64,000 bases of DNA from DYRB01 sp963709645 (GTDB lineage: Bacteria > Pseudomonadota > Gammaproteobacteria > Chromatiales > Chromatiaceae). The DNA lies in NCBI GenBank assembly GCA_963709645.1, contig CAVPXP010000021.1, positions 62,001 through 126,000 on the forward strand. The letters run 5' to 3'. The notes beneath the pieces are model-generated. The model ran no database searches. It saw only the letters and a list, made by a program, of their open reading frames with translations, and was not told the origin of the DNA. Shown one piece after another: positions 49,127 to 58,677 of the stretch; positions within the stretch are counted from its first letter, which is position 1; each line of letters opens with the position of its first letter. The position numbers and the translations under genes are program-made.

Positions 49127-49561
49127 ATGAATCCCCGAGTTCGGCGCGTCGTCCAGGCGGTTCTGTATGAGGCGGGTGCCGTGATCTTTGTGGGTCCCGC
49201 GCTTAGCCTCATCTTCGACCGGCCAGCCGCCTCCACCATCGCCTTGGCGATCCTCATGTCATCCGTGGCGCTGGCATGGAGCTATGCCTTCAATACGCTC
49301 TTCGAGCGTTGGGAGTCACGCCAGAAGACGAAAGGCCGGCCCCTCTGGCGGCGGCTGGCACATGGCCTCGGCTTCGAAGGCGGCTTGGTCGTCATGCTGG
49401 TTCCTGTCATGGCCTACTGGCTGCAAATCTCGTTGCTTCAGGCGTTGATCGCCGATCTTGGCGTCCTGGCCTTCTTCTTCCTGTACGCGGTTGTCTTCAA
49501 CTGGGCCTTTGACGGTCTCTTCGGACTGCCGGAGTCCGCCAGGAACCAGTGTGAAGCCTGA
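49127..49561 (+). CDS. PACE-family (AceI-like) biocide efflux protein
   Basis: 144 residues, four membrane helices made of two repeats of the bacterial transmembrane pair domain. Motifs: VVQAVLYEAGAVIFVGPALSLI (helix 1 with the membrane Glu), AWSYAFNTLFERWE, LGFEGGLVVMLVPVMAYWL, VFNWAFDGLFGLPE. PACE proteins pump chlorhexidine or short polyamines by proton exchange. The usual RxxH before helix 1 reads RRVVQ, so the His is absent. Stand-alone gene after the IS110 element. Confidence 0.88.
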   Translation: MNPRVRRVVQAVLYEAGAVIFVGPALSLIFDRPAASTIALAILMSSVALAWSYAFNTLFERWESRQKTKGRPLWRRLAHGLGFEGGLVVMLVPVMAYWLQISLLQALIADLGVLAFFFLYAVVFNWAFDGLFGLPESARNQCEA

Positions 49562-49784
49562 TCCTTCCGACGCGTAGGCGGCCCAGAGCATCCACCAACC
49601 GGGCAAGCGGCGCCAGTCGCCTGACGGGTGTCCCCTGGCAGTGCGCTCGGGGGCCAACGCGCGGCCTTCGGTGCCCCCGCACATTACAGGTTGGTAATCT
49701 TTTCGACCGCGGGACGTAAGGTTGGTCTCCCTATCCTGTGCGTGGAAGCCCGGGGTACCCAGAGGCATGGCGCTGGAGGACTGC

Positions 49785-50552
49785 ATGTCGGGGACATCGA
49801 CTCGGCTCGACGCCTCGCCCCTGGTTGCGGCCCGGGTCGGGCTGGCCGCGGCGCTGCTGGTCGTCTGCTGGCCGGGCCTGGCCTGGCCGGAGGCTTCGCG
49901 CCAGACGGAGATGCCTGCTGAAGAGGGGGCTGCCGACGCGGTGGTTCAACTCCCGCCCGGACATGCATTGGCGCAGCGGGACAAGCTCCTCTCCGCCGCC
50001 GCGCGCACTGCCGTCAACTACGTGCACGCGGCAGCCCAGGCCGTGGCGGCTGGGGAGCCGGGCCAGGCCGGGCGTCTGCTCGCGCAGGCCCGGCGCCTCC
50101 TGGACCAGATCCAGGGGGGCGTCGGGGCGAGGGAAGGGGCCGGACGCATCACTGTCATCCCAGTCCTGGCGCGGGTGCGTCTGGCCGATGGCGGCGAGGT
50201 GAGCGATGCCCTGGCCGCCCAGGTGCGGGCACTGGAGCCCCTGGTCCTGGCCGGCGAGCACGACCGCGTGCTAGCGGGTCTTCAGGAGGTCGGGGTGAGC
50301 CTCACCTACGAGTACGTGGGGATGCCGGTGCAGGCGACCAGCGACGGGATCGATCGGGCCGCGGCGGCCCTGTCGGCTGGAAATACCGGCGCGGCCCTGA
50401 CGGACCTGACGGCCATCGTCCACGGCCTGGTGGTGCGGAGCCTTTCCGTCGGTCCAAAGCCGCCGACAGGACGCCGAGTCCAGAACTCGGGCCAAACCTC
50501 CATTAAGGACCCAGGTGTTTTGGCGTTTTCGGAATCGAACAGAGGACAATGA
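49785..50552 (+). CDS. yfdX: YfdX-family protein
   Basis: 255 residues from the ATG at 49785, preceded by GGAGG 7 bases upstream; an earlier ATG at 49767 is in frame. Signal peptide or anchor VAARVGLAAALLVVCWPGLAWP. The body is helical: LLSAAARTAVNYVHAAAQAVAAGEPGQAGRLLAQARRLLDQI split over two helices, then the VGVSLTYEYVGMPVQATSDGID stretch typical of YfdX. Known YfdX proteins are periplasmic and linked to acid stress. The last codons overlap the moxR start (ATGA), which places it as first gene of the moxR/bat operon. Confidence 0.82.
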   Translation: MSGTSTRLDASPLVAARVGLAAALLVVCWPGLAWPEASRQTEMPAEEGAADAVVQLPPGHALAQRDKLLSAAARTAVNYVHAAAQAVAAGEPGQAGRLLAQARRLLDQIQGGVGAREGAGRITVIPVLARVRLADGGEVSDALAAQVRALEPLVLAGEHDRVLAGLQEVGVSLTYEYVGMPVQATSDGIDRAAAALSAGNTGAALTDLTAIVHGLVVRSLSVGPKPPTGRRVQNSGQTSIKDPGVLAFSESNRGQ

Positions 50553-51583
50553 GCATGACGTCTAGCAGTGCCGCAGCCCAGCCCCGCCCGGAGACCTCCG
50601 CCACGGAGACTCCGAGCGTCGCCCGCACCGCCTTCACGCGGCTGCGGGACGAGCTGAACGGGCGCATCGTCGGGCAGCGCCCGCTCATCGAGCGGCTGCT
50701 CATCGCCTTGCTGGCGGATGGTCACCTCCTGGTAGAGGGTGCCCCAGGGTTGGCCAAGACCACTGCCATCAAGGAGCTGGCCGCGCGCATCGAAGGGAAT
50801 TTCCAGCGCATCCAGTTCACGCCGGACCTGCTCCCCGGCGACCTGACCGGCACCGACATCTACCGCCCCGAGACCGGCACGTTCGACTTCCAGCCCGGCC
50901 CGCTGTTTCACAATCTGGTCCTGGCGGACGAGGTCAACCGCGCCCCCGCCAAGGTCCAGTCCGCCCTGCTGGAGGCCATGGGCGAGCACCAGATCACGGT
51001 GGGTACACGCACCTACCCCCTGCCGGAGCCATTTCTGGTCATGGCGACTCAGAACCCCATCGAGCACGAGGGGACCTACCCCCTGCCGGAGGCCCAGCTC
51101 GACCGCTTCCTGATGCACGTGCAGGTCGGGTACCCGGACGCGGGGGCGGAGCGGCGCATCCTCAATATCGCCCGGGGCGAGGCGAGGGTGCGCCGCGGTG
51201 CGGAGTCCGCTCCCCAGGTGCGGGTCACCCGGGAGCAGATCTTCGCCGGCCGCGATGAGGTCATGGACCTGCACATGGCCGCCAGCCTGGAGGAGTATCT
51301 GGTCGAGCTGGTGCTGGCCACCCGTGACCCGTCCCCCTACGGCGGTGAGCTCAAGCGCCTGGTGGACTACGGGGGCAGCCCCCGCGCCACCATTGCGCTG
51401 GATCGCTGTGCGCGGGCGCACGCCTGGCTGCGCGGCAGCGACTACGTGACCCCCCAGGACGTGCATGCGGTGGTCTTCGACGTCCTGCGCCATCGCGTCC
51501 TGTTGAGTTATGAGGCGGAGGCTGAGGGAATCGGGGCCGACCGCTTCGTGTCGGATCTGCTCGGCCGGGTGCCCATGGTCTAA
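50549..51583 (+). CDS. moxR: MoxR AAA+ ATPase
   Basis: 344 residues. MoxR-type AAA+ chaperone: IVGQRPLIERLLIALLADGHLLVEGAPGLAKTTA (Walker A EGAPGLAKTT), LVLADEVNRAPAKVQSALLEAM (Walker B and sensor helix), LVMATQNPIEHEGTYPLPEAQLDRF and the lid DYGGSPRATIALDRCA. MoxR proteins work with VWA-domain partners in envelope assembly or metal/cofactor insertion. The ATG overlaps the yfdX stop. Confidence 0.95.
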   Translation: MSMTSSSAAAQPRPETSATETPSVARTAFTRLRDELNGRIVGQRPLIERLLIALLADGHLLVEGAPGLAKTTAIKELAARIEGNFQRIQFTPDLLPGDLTGTDIYRPETGTFDFQPGPLFHNLVLADEVNRAPAKVQSALLEAMGEHQITVGTRTYPLPEPFLVMATQNPIEHEGTYPLPEAQLDRFLMHVQVGYPDAGAERRILNIARGEARVRRGAESAPQVRVTREQIFAGRDEVMDLHMAASLEEYLVELVLATRDPSPYGGELKRLVDYGGSPRATIALDRCARAHAWLRGSDYVTPQDVHAVVFDVLRHRVLLSYEAEAEGIGADRFVSDLLGRVPMV

Positions 51584-51646
51584 CGGCCCGCCTCAGCGCC
51601 CCACCACATCGACCCGAGTGTGCCCCGGATTCACGGCAACCCGAAT

Positions 51647-52729
51647 ATGCCCAAGCTAGCCCCCGATCCCAACGTCCAGATCAGCACCCACGACCTCATC
51701 GGCCTGCGCCGGCGCGTCGAGCGGTTGCGCCTGACGGCGCGGGAGCCTAGTCGTTCGGTCCTGGCGGGGAGCCACCGCTCGCGGTTCCGCGGGCGCGGCA
51801 TGGACTACCAGGAGTCGCGCCACTACCAGCCCGGCGACGACATCCGCAACATGGACTGGCGGATTACCGCCCGCGCCGGGAGGCCGCACGTGAAGGTCTA
51901 CGAAGAGGAACGCGAGCGCCCCGTCATCGTCCTGGTGGACTTGAGCCCCAGCATGTTCTTCGGTACCCGGGGTGCGTTCAAGTCCGTGGCAGCGGCGCGC
52001 CTGGCGGCCCTCGTCGCCTGGGCAGCCGTCGCCCACGGCGACCGTATCGGAGGCCTGCTCTTCGGCTGGTCTTCCCAACGCAGCGCTACCTCCTCTGTCC
52101 CGGGATTCGTCAACGGCGGTCACCGCGAGCTCCAGCCCGCTGGGGGGCGCCGGGCGGCGATGCGCCTGATCCGGGACCTGGCGTTGGCCGGCGACGCCCA
52201 GGGATGGGTTAGCGCCCCGGGGGACAGGAGTCGGGAGGGACCAGACGCCCAAGACACAGAGGCTGGACCGGCCGCGAGCCCGATCCCCGGCGGACTGAGC
52301 GCCGGCCTGGCCCGGCTCCGGCGGGTAGCCCGGCCCGGGAGTCTGGTCTTCGTCATCTCCGATTTCTACAGCATGGATGCGGATACCCAGCGACACCTGG
52401 GGCAGTTGCGCCGCCATAACGAGATCGTGGCCTGCCAGGTCTCCGACGCGCTGGAGCTGGCCCCGCCTCCTCCTGGGAGCTACGGCATCGGCGATGGGCG
52501 ACGAACCGGGGTGCTGGATACCCGCCCGGCGGCGGCCCGGGCGCGCTATGCGGACTATTTCGCCCGTCACCACGCGGCGGTCGCGGGCATGACCGAGGCC
52601 CGAGGTATCCCCCTCATCCGTCTGTCGCCAGAGGACGACCCGGCCGCGCGCTTGGCTGAGGGATTGGACCTGCGCGTCGGAGGCGGTCGGCCGCGCAGCG
52701 CAGGGCTGGGGATCGGAGCGGCGGGATGA
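51647..52729 (+). CDS. DUF58 protein
   Basis: 360 residues from the ATG at 51647; a GTG at 51620 would add nine. DUF58 core: RFRGRGMDYQESRHYQPGDDIRNMDWRITARAG, then a VWA-like strand with VLVDLSPSMFFG (metal-site DxSxS) and VFVISDFYSMDADTQRHL. It is the usual companion of MoxR. 63 bases after moxR and overlapping DUF4381 by 4 bases. Confidence 0.92.
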   Translation: MPKLAPDPNVQISTHDLIGLRRRVERLRLTAREPSRSVLAGSHRSRFRGRGMDYQESRHYQPGDDIRNMDWRITARAGRPHVKVYEEERERPVIVLVDLSPSMFFGTRGAFKSVAAARLAALVAWAAVAHGDRIGGLLFGWSSQRSATSSVPGFVNGGHRELQPAGGRRAAMRLIRDLALAGDAQGWVSAPGDRSREGPDAQDTEAGPAASPIPGGLSAGLARLRRVARPGSLVFVISDFYSMDADTQRHLGQLRRHNEIVACQVSDALELAPPPPGSYGIGDGRRTGVLDTRPAAARARYADYFARHHAAVAGMTEARGIPLIRLSPEDDPAARLAEGLDLRVGGGRPRSAGLGIGAAG

Positions 52730-53343
52730 GCCCTACCCCAGTGGAGACCCCGGCGCAGACCCCAGTGCAGGCTAAGGTGACGCCCGCCCCGGACCAGGTG
52801 CCGGGCTCGGTGCTCGGCCAGACGCAGTTGCCCCCGCCGGGCCTGCCTGGCGCCCCTTCCGCCGTGGCGGGCGCGCCTGGCGGCCAAACACTGGAGCAGG
52901 CCCTGGACCTGCGGGACATCCATCCCCCGGGGACCCCGGGGCTCTGGCCGCCGGCGCCGGGCTGGTGGGTCGTCCTGACCCTTCTGGTCGCGACCCTGGC
53001 TGCTCTCGGCACCAGGGTCTGGCGGGCACACCGTGCTCGGGTCAGGCGGCGGCGTATCCTGGCCGAGTTGGCGGCCGTCGGCGGGCGCGTCCAGGGGGTC
53101 GAGCTGGCGGCGGCGGTCTCGGCGCTGCTGAAGCGTGTCGCCCTCGCGCAGTTCCGCCGCGCCGAGGTGGCTCCCCTCACGGGTCGGGCCTGGCTCGACT
53201 TTCTCGACCGCCATGGTGGGGCAGGGCGTTTCTCCGCCGGACCCGGACGGGTCCTTGCCGAGGGCCCCTATGCGCCGGCCTTGGACCTGGACTCTCAGGC
53301 ACTGCTCGACCTAGCCCGGGATTGGGTGCGGAGAAACACATGA
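52726..53343 (+). CDS. DUF4381 membrane protein
   Basis: 205 residues. Proline-rich N-terminal third (about 1-65), then RDIHPPGTPGLWPPAPGWWVV leading into one membrane helix (LTLLVATLAALGTRVW) and a helical cytosolic tail with LLKRVALAQFRRAEVAPLTGRAWLDFLD, the DUF4381 signature. Known as a small fixed member of MoxR/Bat operons, role unknown. Overlaps both neighbours by 4 bases. Confidence 0.9.
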   Translation: MSPTPVETPAQTPVQAKVTPAPDQVPGSVLGQTQLPPPGLPGAPSAVAGAPGGQTLEQALDLRDIHPPGTPGLWPPAPGWWVVLTLLVATLAALGTRVWRAHRARVRRRRILAELAAVGGRVQGVELAAAVSALLKRVALAQFRRAEVAPLTGRAWLDFLDRHGGAGRFSAGPGRVLAEGPYAPALDLDSQALLDLARDWVRRNT

Positions 53344-54494
53344 ACCTGGAGCAGTTGGCATTCCTTTGGCCCTGGGTTTTCGCCGCCCTGCCCCTGCCGC
53401 TGGTGGTGCGCTTCCTGCTTCCACGGGCCGAGCAAGGCTCGGGGACGGCCCTGCGCATTCCCTTCTTCGCCGCCATCACGGCGGCGGTCGGGGTTCCGGG
53501 TGCGCGCCCAAGCCGAGCGTCCTGGGTCCTGGCCGCGCTGGCCTGGGCCCTGCTGGTCGCAGCGGCAGCCCGCCCGCAACTGCTGGGGGAGCCCATCGCC
53601 CTGCCGATGCAGGGGCGTGACTTGATGCTGGCCGTGGACATCTCCGAGTCCATGGCCGAGGAGGACATGGTCATCGGCAACCGCACCGTGGACCGCCTGA
53701 CCGCGGTCAAAGCGGTGGCAGGGGACTTCATCGAGCGCCGCAACGGGGACCGCGTCGGGCTCATCCTGTTCGGTACCCAGGCCTATCAGCAGGCGCCCCT
53801 GACCTTCGACCGTCCGACGGTGCGCACCCTACTGTTCGAGTCCGAGGTTGGTCTGGCCGGAAAGGCCACCGCCATCGGCGACGCCATTGGGCTCGCCATC
53901 AAGCGCCTGCGCGGCTCCGGCGTCGCGGCCTCTGACGAGGCTCCCCCGTCCCAGGGGTCTCAGGCCGCCGCTGACCAGCCGGTTCTGATCCTGCTCACGG
54001 ACGGCGCCAACACTGCCGGCAGCATCGAGCCGCGCAAGGCTGCCGAGCTGGCAGCCCGCGAGGGGATACGTATCTATACCATTGGCGTGGGGTCCGAGCC
54101 GCGTGGTGTCTTCGGCCTCGCGGTAGGCGGGGCGCAGATCGACGAGCCGACCCTGGAGGCCATCGCGAAGACCACAGGCGGACGCTTTTTCCGCGCCCGC
54201 GACATCCGGGGGCTCCAGGCCATCTATGCAGCCCTCGACGAGTTGGAACCGGCGGTCTCTGAGGACAAGACCTTCCGTCCGGTGCGCGACCTGTTCCAGT
54301 GGCCCCTCGGTGCCGCCTTGTTGGTGAGCGCCCTGATTGGGGTCTGGCGGCTTGCTAGCGGAGGGTGGGAGCGCAGTCCTCGCCGCGACAGGCTCGGAGC
54401 CGGCTCCTTCCCGGCAGTGCAGCTCTCCGCGGTGACTGCCGACCGTTCGGCGCAGCGCGTTGCGCGACCGCGTCCCGCCCATCACCAACGATGA
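53340..54494 (+). CDS. batA: BatA VWA-domain membrane protein
   Basis: 384 residues from the ATG at 53340, which overlaps the DUF4381 stop. N-terminal helices (FLWPWVFAALPLPLVVRFLLP and SWVLAALAWALLVAAAARP), then a von Willebrand A domain with an intact metal site (VDISESMAEED, DxSxS; ILLTDGANTAGS), and a C-terminal membrane helix (FQWPLGAALLVSALIGVWRL). The final ~35 residues are basic and unstructured. Part of the Bat complex, linked with oxygen or envelope stress tolerance. Confidence 0.92.
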   Translation: MNLEQLAFLWPWVFAALPLPLVVRFLLPRAEQGSGTALRIPFFAAITAAVGVPGARPSRASWVLAALAWALLVAAAARPQLLGEPIALPMQGRDLMLAVDISESMAEEDMVIGNRTVDRLTAVKAVAGDFIERRNGDRVGLILFGTQAYQQAPLTFDRPTVRTLLFESEVGLAGKATAIGDAIGLAIKRLRGSGVAASDEAPPSQGSQAAADQPVLILLTDGANTAGSIEPRKAAELAAREGIRIYTIGVGSEPRGVFGLAVGGAQIDEPTLEAIAKTTGGRFFRARDIRGLQAIYAALDELEPAVSEDKTFRPVRDLFQWPLGAALLVSALIGVWRLASGGWERSPRRDRLGAGSFPAVQLSAVTADRSAQRVARPRPAHHQR

Positions 54495-54501
54495 CCGATC
54501 C

Positions 54502-56546
54502 ATGCCTGCCGATTTTCATTTTCTGACCCCCGAATGGTTCCTGGCCCTGCTGCCGCTCGCGGCCGTCCTCTGGGGCGCCAGCCGGCGGGGCGTCGCACAG
54601 AATGCCTGGCAACGGGTGGTGGACCGCCACCTCCTGCCCTACCTCCTGGTGGGGCAGGCGGGCGCGGCGCGCTGGCTGCCCCTGACCCTGGTGGCCGCGG
54701 GGTGGCTGGTGGCGGTCGTCGCCCTGGCCAACCCCAGCTACGAGCGCCGACCGGCCCCGGCCGTGCGCCCGGTCGATGCCCGTGTGGTGGTCCTGGACCT
54801 GTCCCACTCCATGGACGCGGCAGACCTCAAGCCGTCGCGACTGGCGCGGGCACGCTACAAGGTGGCGGACATCCTCAATCGCAGCCGCGACGGCCAGGTC
54901 GGCTTGGTCGCATTCGCCGGGGACGCCTTCGTGGTGGCCCCCCTGAGCGACGATGCCGGGACTTTGCTCGGGATGCTCGACGCCCTATCCCCGGAGGTGA
55001 TGCCGGTGCGTGGCAGCCGTCCGGACCTGGGACTGGCCAAGGCGGGTGAACTCTTGACCCAAGGCGGAGCCCGCGGGGGTGAGGTGATCCTGGTTGGGGA
55101 CGATGCCGGGGACGAGCGGGCCCGGGCCGCCGCCGCGTCACTGGTCGCGGAGGGCCGCACCCTGTCGGTGATCGGCGTGGGTACGGCTGAGGGGGCGCCG
55201 GTGCCCGGGGCGCGGGATGCCGACGGCAAACCGGTGATGGCCCAGCTCGATGCGGCAGCTCTTCAGAGTCTGGCCCGCGCTGGCGGTGGGGACTATGCCA
55301 CCCTGACCCCGGACAGGGCGGACCTAGACCTGGTTCTGCACCGCCAGTCTGGGCGGGTCGACCCAGGTCAGGACGCGGCCAAAGTGGACGCGGACCAGTG
55401 GGAGGGTCTCGGCCCCTGGCTCACGCTGGCACTGCTCCCGTTGGCGGCTCTGGCCTTCCGTCGCGGCTGGCTGGTGGGTGCCGCCCTGACCCTGGTCCTG
55501 ACCCAGGGAATCCTGAGCCCGAGACCCGCCTTGGCGCTGACCTGGGACGATCTTTGGCAGCGGCCCGACCAACAGGCGGCTGCAGCCCTGGCACAGGGCG
55601 ATCATCGGCGCGCCCTGGACCTCGCGGAGCAACCGGACCAGCGCGGGACCGCCAGCTATCGCCTTGGCGACTATCAGAGCGCGGCCGAGTCCTTTGGCGT
55701 CGCCGGCAGCGCGGACGGGGACTACAACCGCGGCAATGCCCTGGCCCGGGCTGGCAAGCTCCAGGAGGCCATCGCGGCCTACGGCGAAGCCCTGAAGCTC
55801 CGGCCAGGGATGGAGGATGCCGTCTACAACAAGGCTCGGGTGGAGGAACTGCTAAAGCGACAGCAACAGCAACAGAACAGCAACAGCAGTCAGACTCCGG
55901 TGACGGGTCCAACGAACAATCCAACCAGGCGCCTCAGGGCGGTGAATCACAGCCGGACGCGAAGAGCGAGCAGCAGGACCAGGGCCAGCAGGGACAGGCG
56001 GGCGATCAGTCCCAGTCCGGCCAACCGGGCGATCGACAGGAGACCGGGGAACAGGGACAGGGCGGTCAGGCCCCTGATGAACAGGGTGCCGAGCCGGGTG
56101 GGCAGGAGCAAGACTCCCAGGCTTCCGGCCAAGATCAGGGGGAGCAGGCTGCCCAACAAGGCGCTGAGCATGGCGCTGAGCAAAGCCAGACCGAGGGCCA
56201 GCAGGGCCGGTCGGGTGGTCCGCTGGCGACCGACGAGGGCGCGCCTGAGGCGAAGGATGCGGAGGCTCGCAGTGATCAGGCAGAGAAGGCCGCGGAGGAC
56301 TACAGCGCCGAAGCGGCACGCCAGGCGCAAGCCCAGGTCGGGCCGGACGAGGATCACGGCGAGCAGCCGGGGGCGCCTATCGAGGCTGACTTGCCGCCGG
56401 AAGAACGGGAGGCTCAGCAGGCGGCGGATCAGTGGTTGCGGCGCATCCCGGACGATCCCTCGGGGTTGCTGAGGCGCAAGTTCCTGTACCAGTACCGATT
56501 GCGCAACGGGCGGGGCGGGGTCACGACCTCGGGCAATCCATGGTAA
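54502..56546 (+). CDS. batB: BatB/BatC fusion (VWA + TPR), one frameshift
   Basis: About 680 residues when joined. N-terminal helices (WFLALLPLAAVLWGAS; LTLVAAGWLVAVVALA), a VWA domain with VLDLSHSMDAADL (DxSxS), two further helices (LTLALLPLAALAF), then TPR (DYNRGNALARAGKLQEAIAAYGEAL; VYNKARVEELL). The frame breaks near 55875 in a CAG/CAA run (KRQQQQQ then NSNSS); the correct text goes on as EQQQQSDSGDGSNEQ into a long glutamine/glycine/glutamate-rich disordered tail. It ends with WLRRIPDDPSGLLRRKFLYQY, the normal BatB-BatC terminus. One base is missing from the repeat. Confidence 0.88.
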
Positions 56547-56637
56547 GGGTCGGACCACCGCCCAGTCGCGGGCCGCTCTTGCGACCGGAGGTGCAGCGGT
56601 GGCCCCTGTCCCCTATCCACCCCAGCCAGCGAGGGTC

Positions 56638-58551
56638 ATGAAGATGCTTGAGCAGTGCCGAGTTGCCTGGGTCGCCGTCCTCGGTCTTGTGCTGGTGGCG
56701 CCCTCTGCCACCCTTCTGGCGGGGGATCTGCGTGCCCACTTCGACCGCCGCCAGGTCCACGAGGGCGACACCCTTACGCTAACCATCGAGAAGGACGGAA
56801 CAGGGCCCGCAGGGTCACCGGACCTCTCGCCGCTGAAAGGCGACTTCGATGTCCTGGGGACCAGCAGCGGAACCCAGATCCGCATCGTCAATGGGGCCCG
56901 CAGCGACACGACCAGTTGGCAGGTGACCCTAGCCCCCAAGCGCGCGGGGGTCCTGACGGTCCCGGCTATCGCCGTCGGTTCCGACAGCACAGCGCCCCTG
57001 ACCCTGACCGTGAGCGCCGTACCCCAGGGGGCCCTGGGCAACCCTGGGGACGACGTCTTCGTGGACCTGGAGGTGGGCGACGGCGACGAGGTCCAGACGG
57101 AGGCTGTCCTGGTTCAGCAGCAGGTGCCCGTGACCGTACGGCTCTACTCGGCCCGCCCCTTGATTAGCGGGGACCTCAGCGAGCCCAGGGCGGACGACGC
57201 CGTGATCTCGAAGCTCGGCGAGGACCGCCAGTACCGCACTCAACGCCAGGGCCGCGACTACCAGGTTGTGGAGCGCCGCTACAGCCTCTCCCCGGAGAAG
57301 AGCGGCGAGCTGCACATCCCGCCGGTGGTCTTCAAGGGGACCGTTCGCTCCGCCCAGGGTGTGGGTCAAGGCCGGCGCCGTGGTATCCCCGGCGGTGCCT
57401 TCGACGACCCGGGCTTTGATCGCTTCTTCCAGGACCCGGACCTGGACCGGCTTTTCGGCAACGCCTTTGGCGGTCGGGACCCCTTTGGGATGTTCGAGCG
57501 CGGAGACCCGGTGCGCGCTCAGAGCAAGGGGGCAGATCTCCGGGTCAGGGCCCGCCCCGAGGGTGTGGCTGGCAGCCACTGGCTCCCGGCCCAGGACCTG
57601 ACCATCACGGACTCCTGGAGCGCGGAGCCTCCGCAGATGCGGGTCGGCGAGCCGGTCACCCGGACCTTGACGCTGACGGCCAAGGGCCTGGCCGGGGTCC
57701 AGGTGCCGGAGGTCAGTCTACCCGGGGTGGATGGGTTAAGGGTCTATCCGGAACAGGCGGAGGCAGAGACACGCACCGACGGTGAGACGGTTTTCGGGGT
57801 TAGCCGCCAGACCTTCACCCTGATCCCAAGCCGGGCCGGACCGCTCGCCATCCCTGAGGTCAAGGTGACCTGGTGGGACACTGCTGCCCAGCAGGAGCGG
57901 GTGGCGACCCTGCCGGCCTGGAACCTCCAGGCGGAGGGGGCCTCGGCTGGGACGACACCCCAGAACGCGACGGTGCCCGCTGAAGCTGAGCCCTCCGCCG
58001 CGCCGACGACGGCCTCCGCTGAGGCCCCGGCCCAGAATTCTGCCGCAGCCTCTGACGCTACGCCGGCCTACCTGCGCCCGAAGTTTCTGGCCGGTGCGGT
58101 CTTGGTCCTGCTCGGGGTTCTGGGTGCCGCGTTCCTCTGGCAGCGGCGCAGAGGGTCAATGCCAACACCAGCCACGGCAAAGCCGGAGGCCAGCGGCATG
58201 AGCAAGGGATCCTCGCCGCCCCGGGCGGTAGATCTGCCGGCGGTCAAGCGGGCCATGCGCGATGCTTGCGAAGCCAACGACCCCCAGGCCGCAGCCAAGG
58301 CCCTGCTCTGCTGGGCCGAGGTGGTCTGGCCAGAGGCCCCGCCGCGCAGCCTGGGGGCCCTGGCGGTGAGCATCACCCCGGCCGCGCTGGAGCCCCTCAA
58401 GGCGCTGGAGGTTCGGCTCTATGCCCAAGCGGGCGACACCTGGGACGGAGCGCCCCTCTGGGAGGCGATAAAGGATGGGTTGGCACCAGCGGGGCGCCGA
58501 GATGGCCGGGCGGCCGAGGGCCTCGCGCCCCTCTACCCGGTGCGGGGCTGA
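56638..58551 (+). CDS. batD: BatD protein
   Basis: 637 residues from the ATG at 56638 (GAGGG just upstream; ATG at 56644 also possible). Signal peptide LVLVAPSATLLAGD. Beta-sandwich repeats: FDRRQVHEGDTLTLTIEKDG, DDVFVDLEVGDGDEVQTEAVLVQQQVPV in the usual BatD register, RDYQVVERRYSLSPEKSGEL, MRVGEPVTRTLTLTAKGL. One membrane helix near residue 495 (FLAGAVLVLLGVLGAAFLW) and a cytosolic helical tail. Last gene of the operon; in the Bat set it acts on the periplasmic side. Confidence 0.9.
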   Translation: MKMLEQCRVAWVAVLGLVLVAPSATLLAGDLRAHFDRRQVHEGDTLTLTIEKDGTGPAGSPDLSPLKGDFDVLGTSSGTQIRIVNGARSDTTSWQVTLAPKRAGVLTVPAIAVGSDSTAPLTLTVSAVPQGALGNPGDDVFVDLEVGDGDEVQTEAVLVQQQVPVTVRLYSARPLISGDLSEPRADDAVISKLGEDRQYRTQRQGRDYQVVERRYSLSPEKSGELHIPPVVFKGTVRSAQGVGQGRRRGIPGGAFDDPGFDRFFQDPDLDRLFGNAFGGRDPFGMFERGDPVRAQSKGADLRVRARPEGVAGSHWLPAQDLTITDSWSAEPPQMRVGEPVTRTLTLTAKGLAGVQVPEVSLPGVDGLRVYPEQAEAETRTDGETVFGVSRQTFTLIPSRAGPLAIPEVKVTWWDTAAQQERVATLPAWNLQAEGASAGTTPQNATVPAEAEPSAAPTTASAEAPAQNSAAASDATPAYLRPKFLAGAVLVLLGVLGAAFLWQRRRGSMPTPATAKPEASGMSKGSSPPRAVDLPAVKRAMRDACEANDPQAAAKALLCWAEVVWPEAPPRSLGALAVSITPAALEPLKALEVRLYAQAGDTWDGAPLWEAIKDGLAPAGRRDGRAAEGLAPLYPVRG

Positions 58552-58677
58552 CGCAGAGCCCAGCCGGTCCTTGCCTGGCCGCATCGCCAACCGGCCACCG
58601 TCATAGGATCGACCACTCGCACATCCCGGCCGGGGCGCAGGAAGGCCCCGATCACGTCGAGCCGAAAGCCGAGGCGG

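Noticed and set aside
55861..55895. CAG/CAA run in batB considered as a programmed frameshift site
   Set aside because: No slippery heptamer or downstream structure is evident, and a missing base restores the normal BatB-BatC text; sequence error is simpler.
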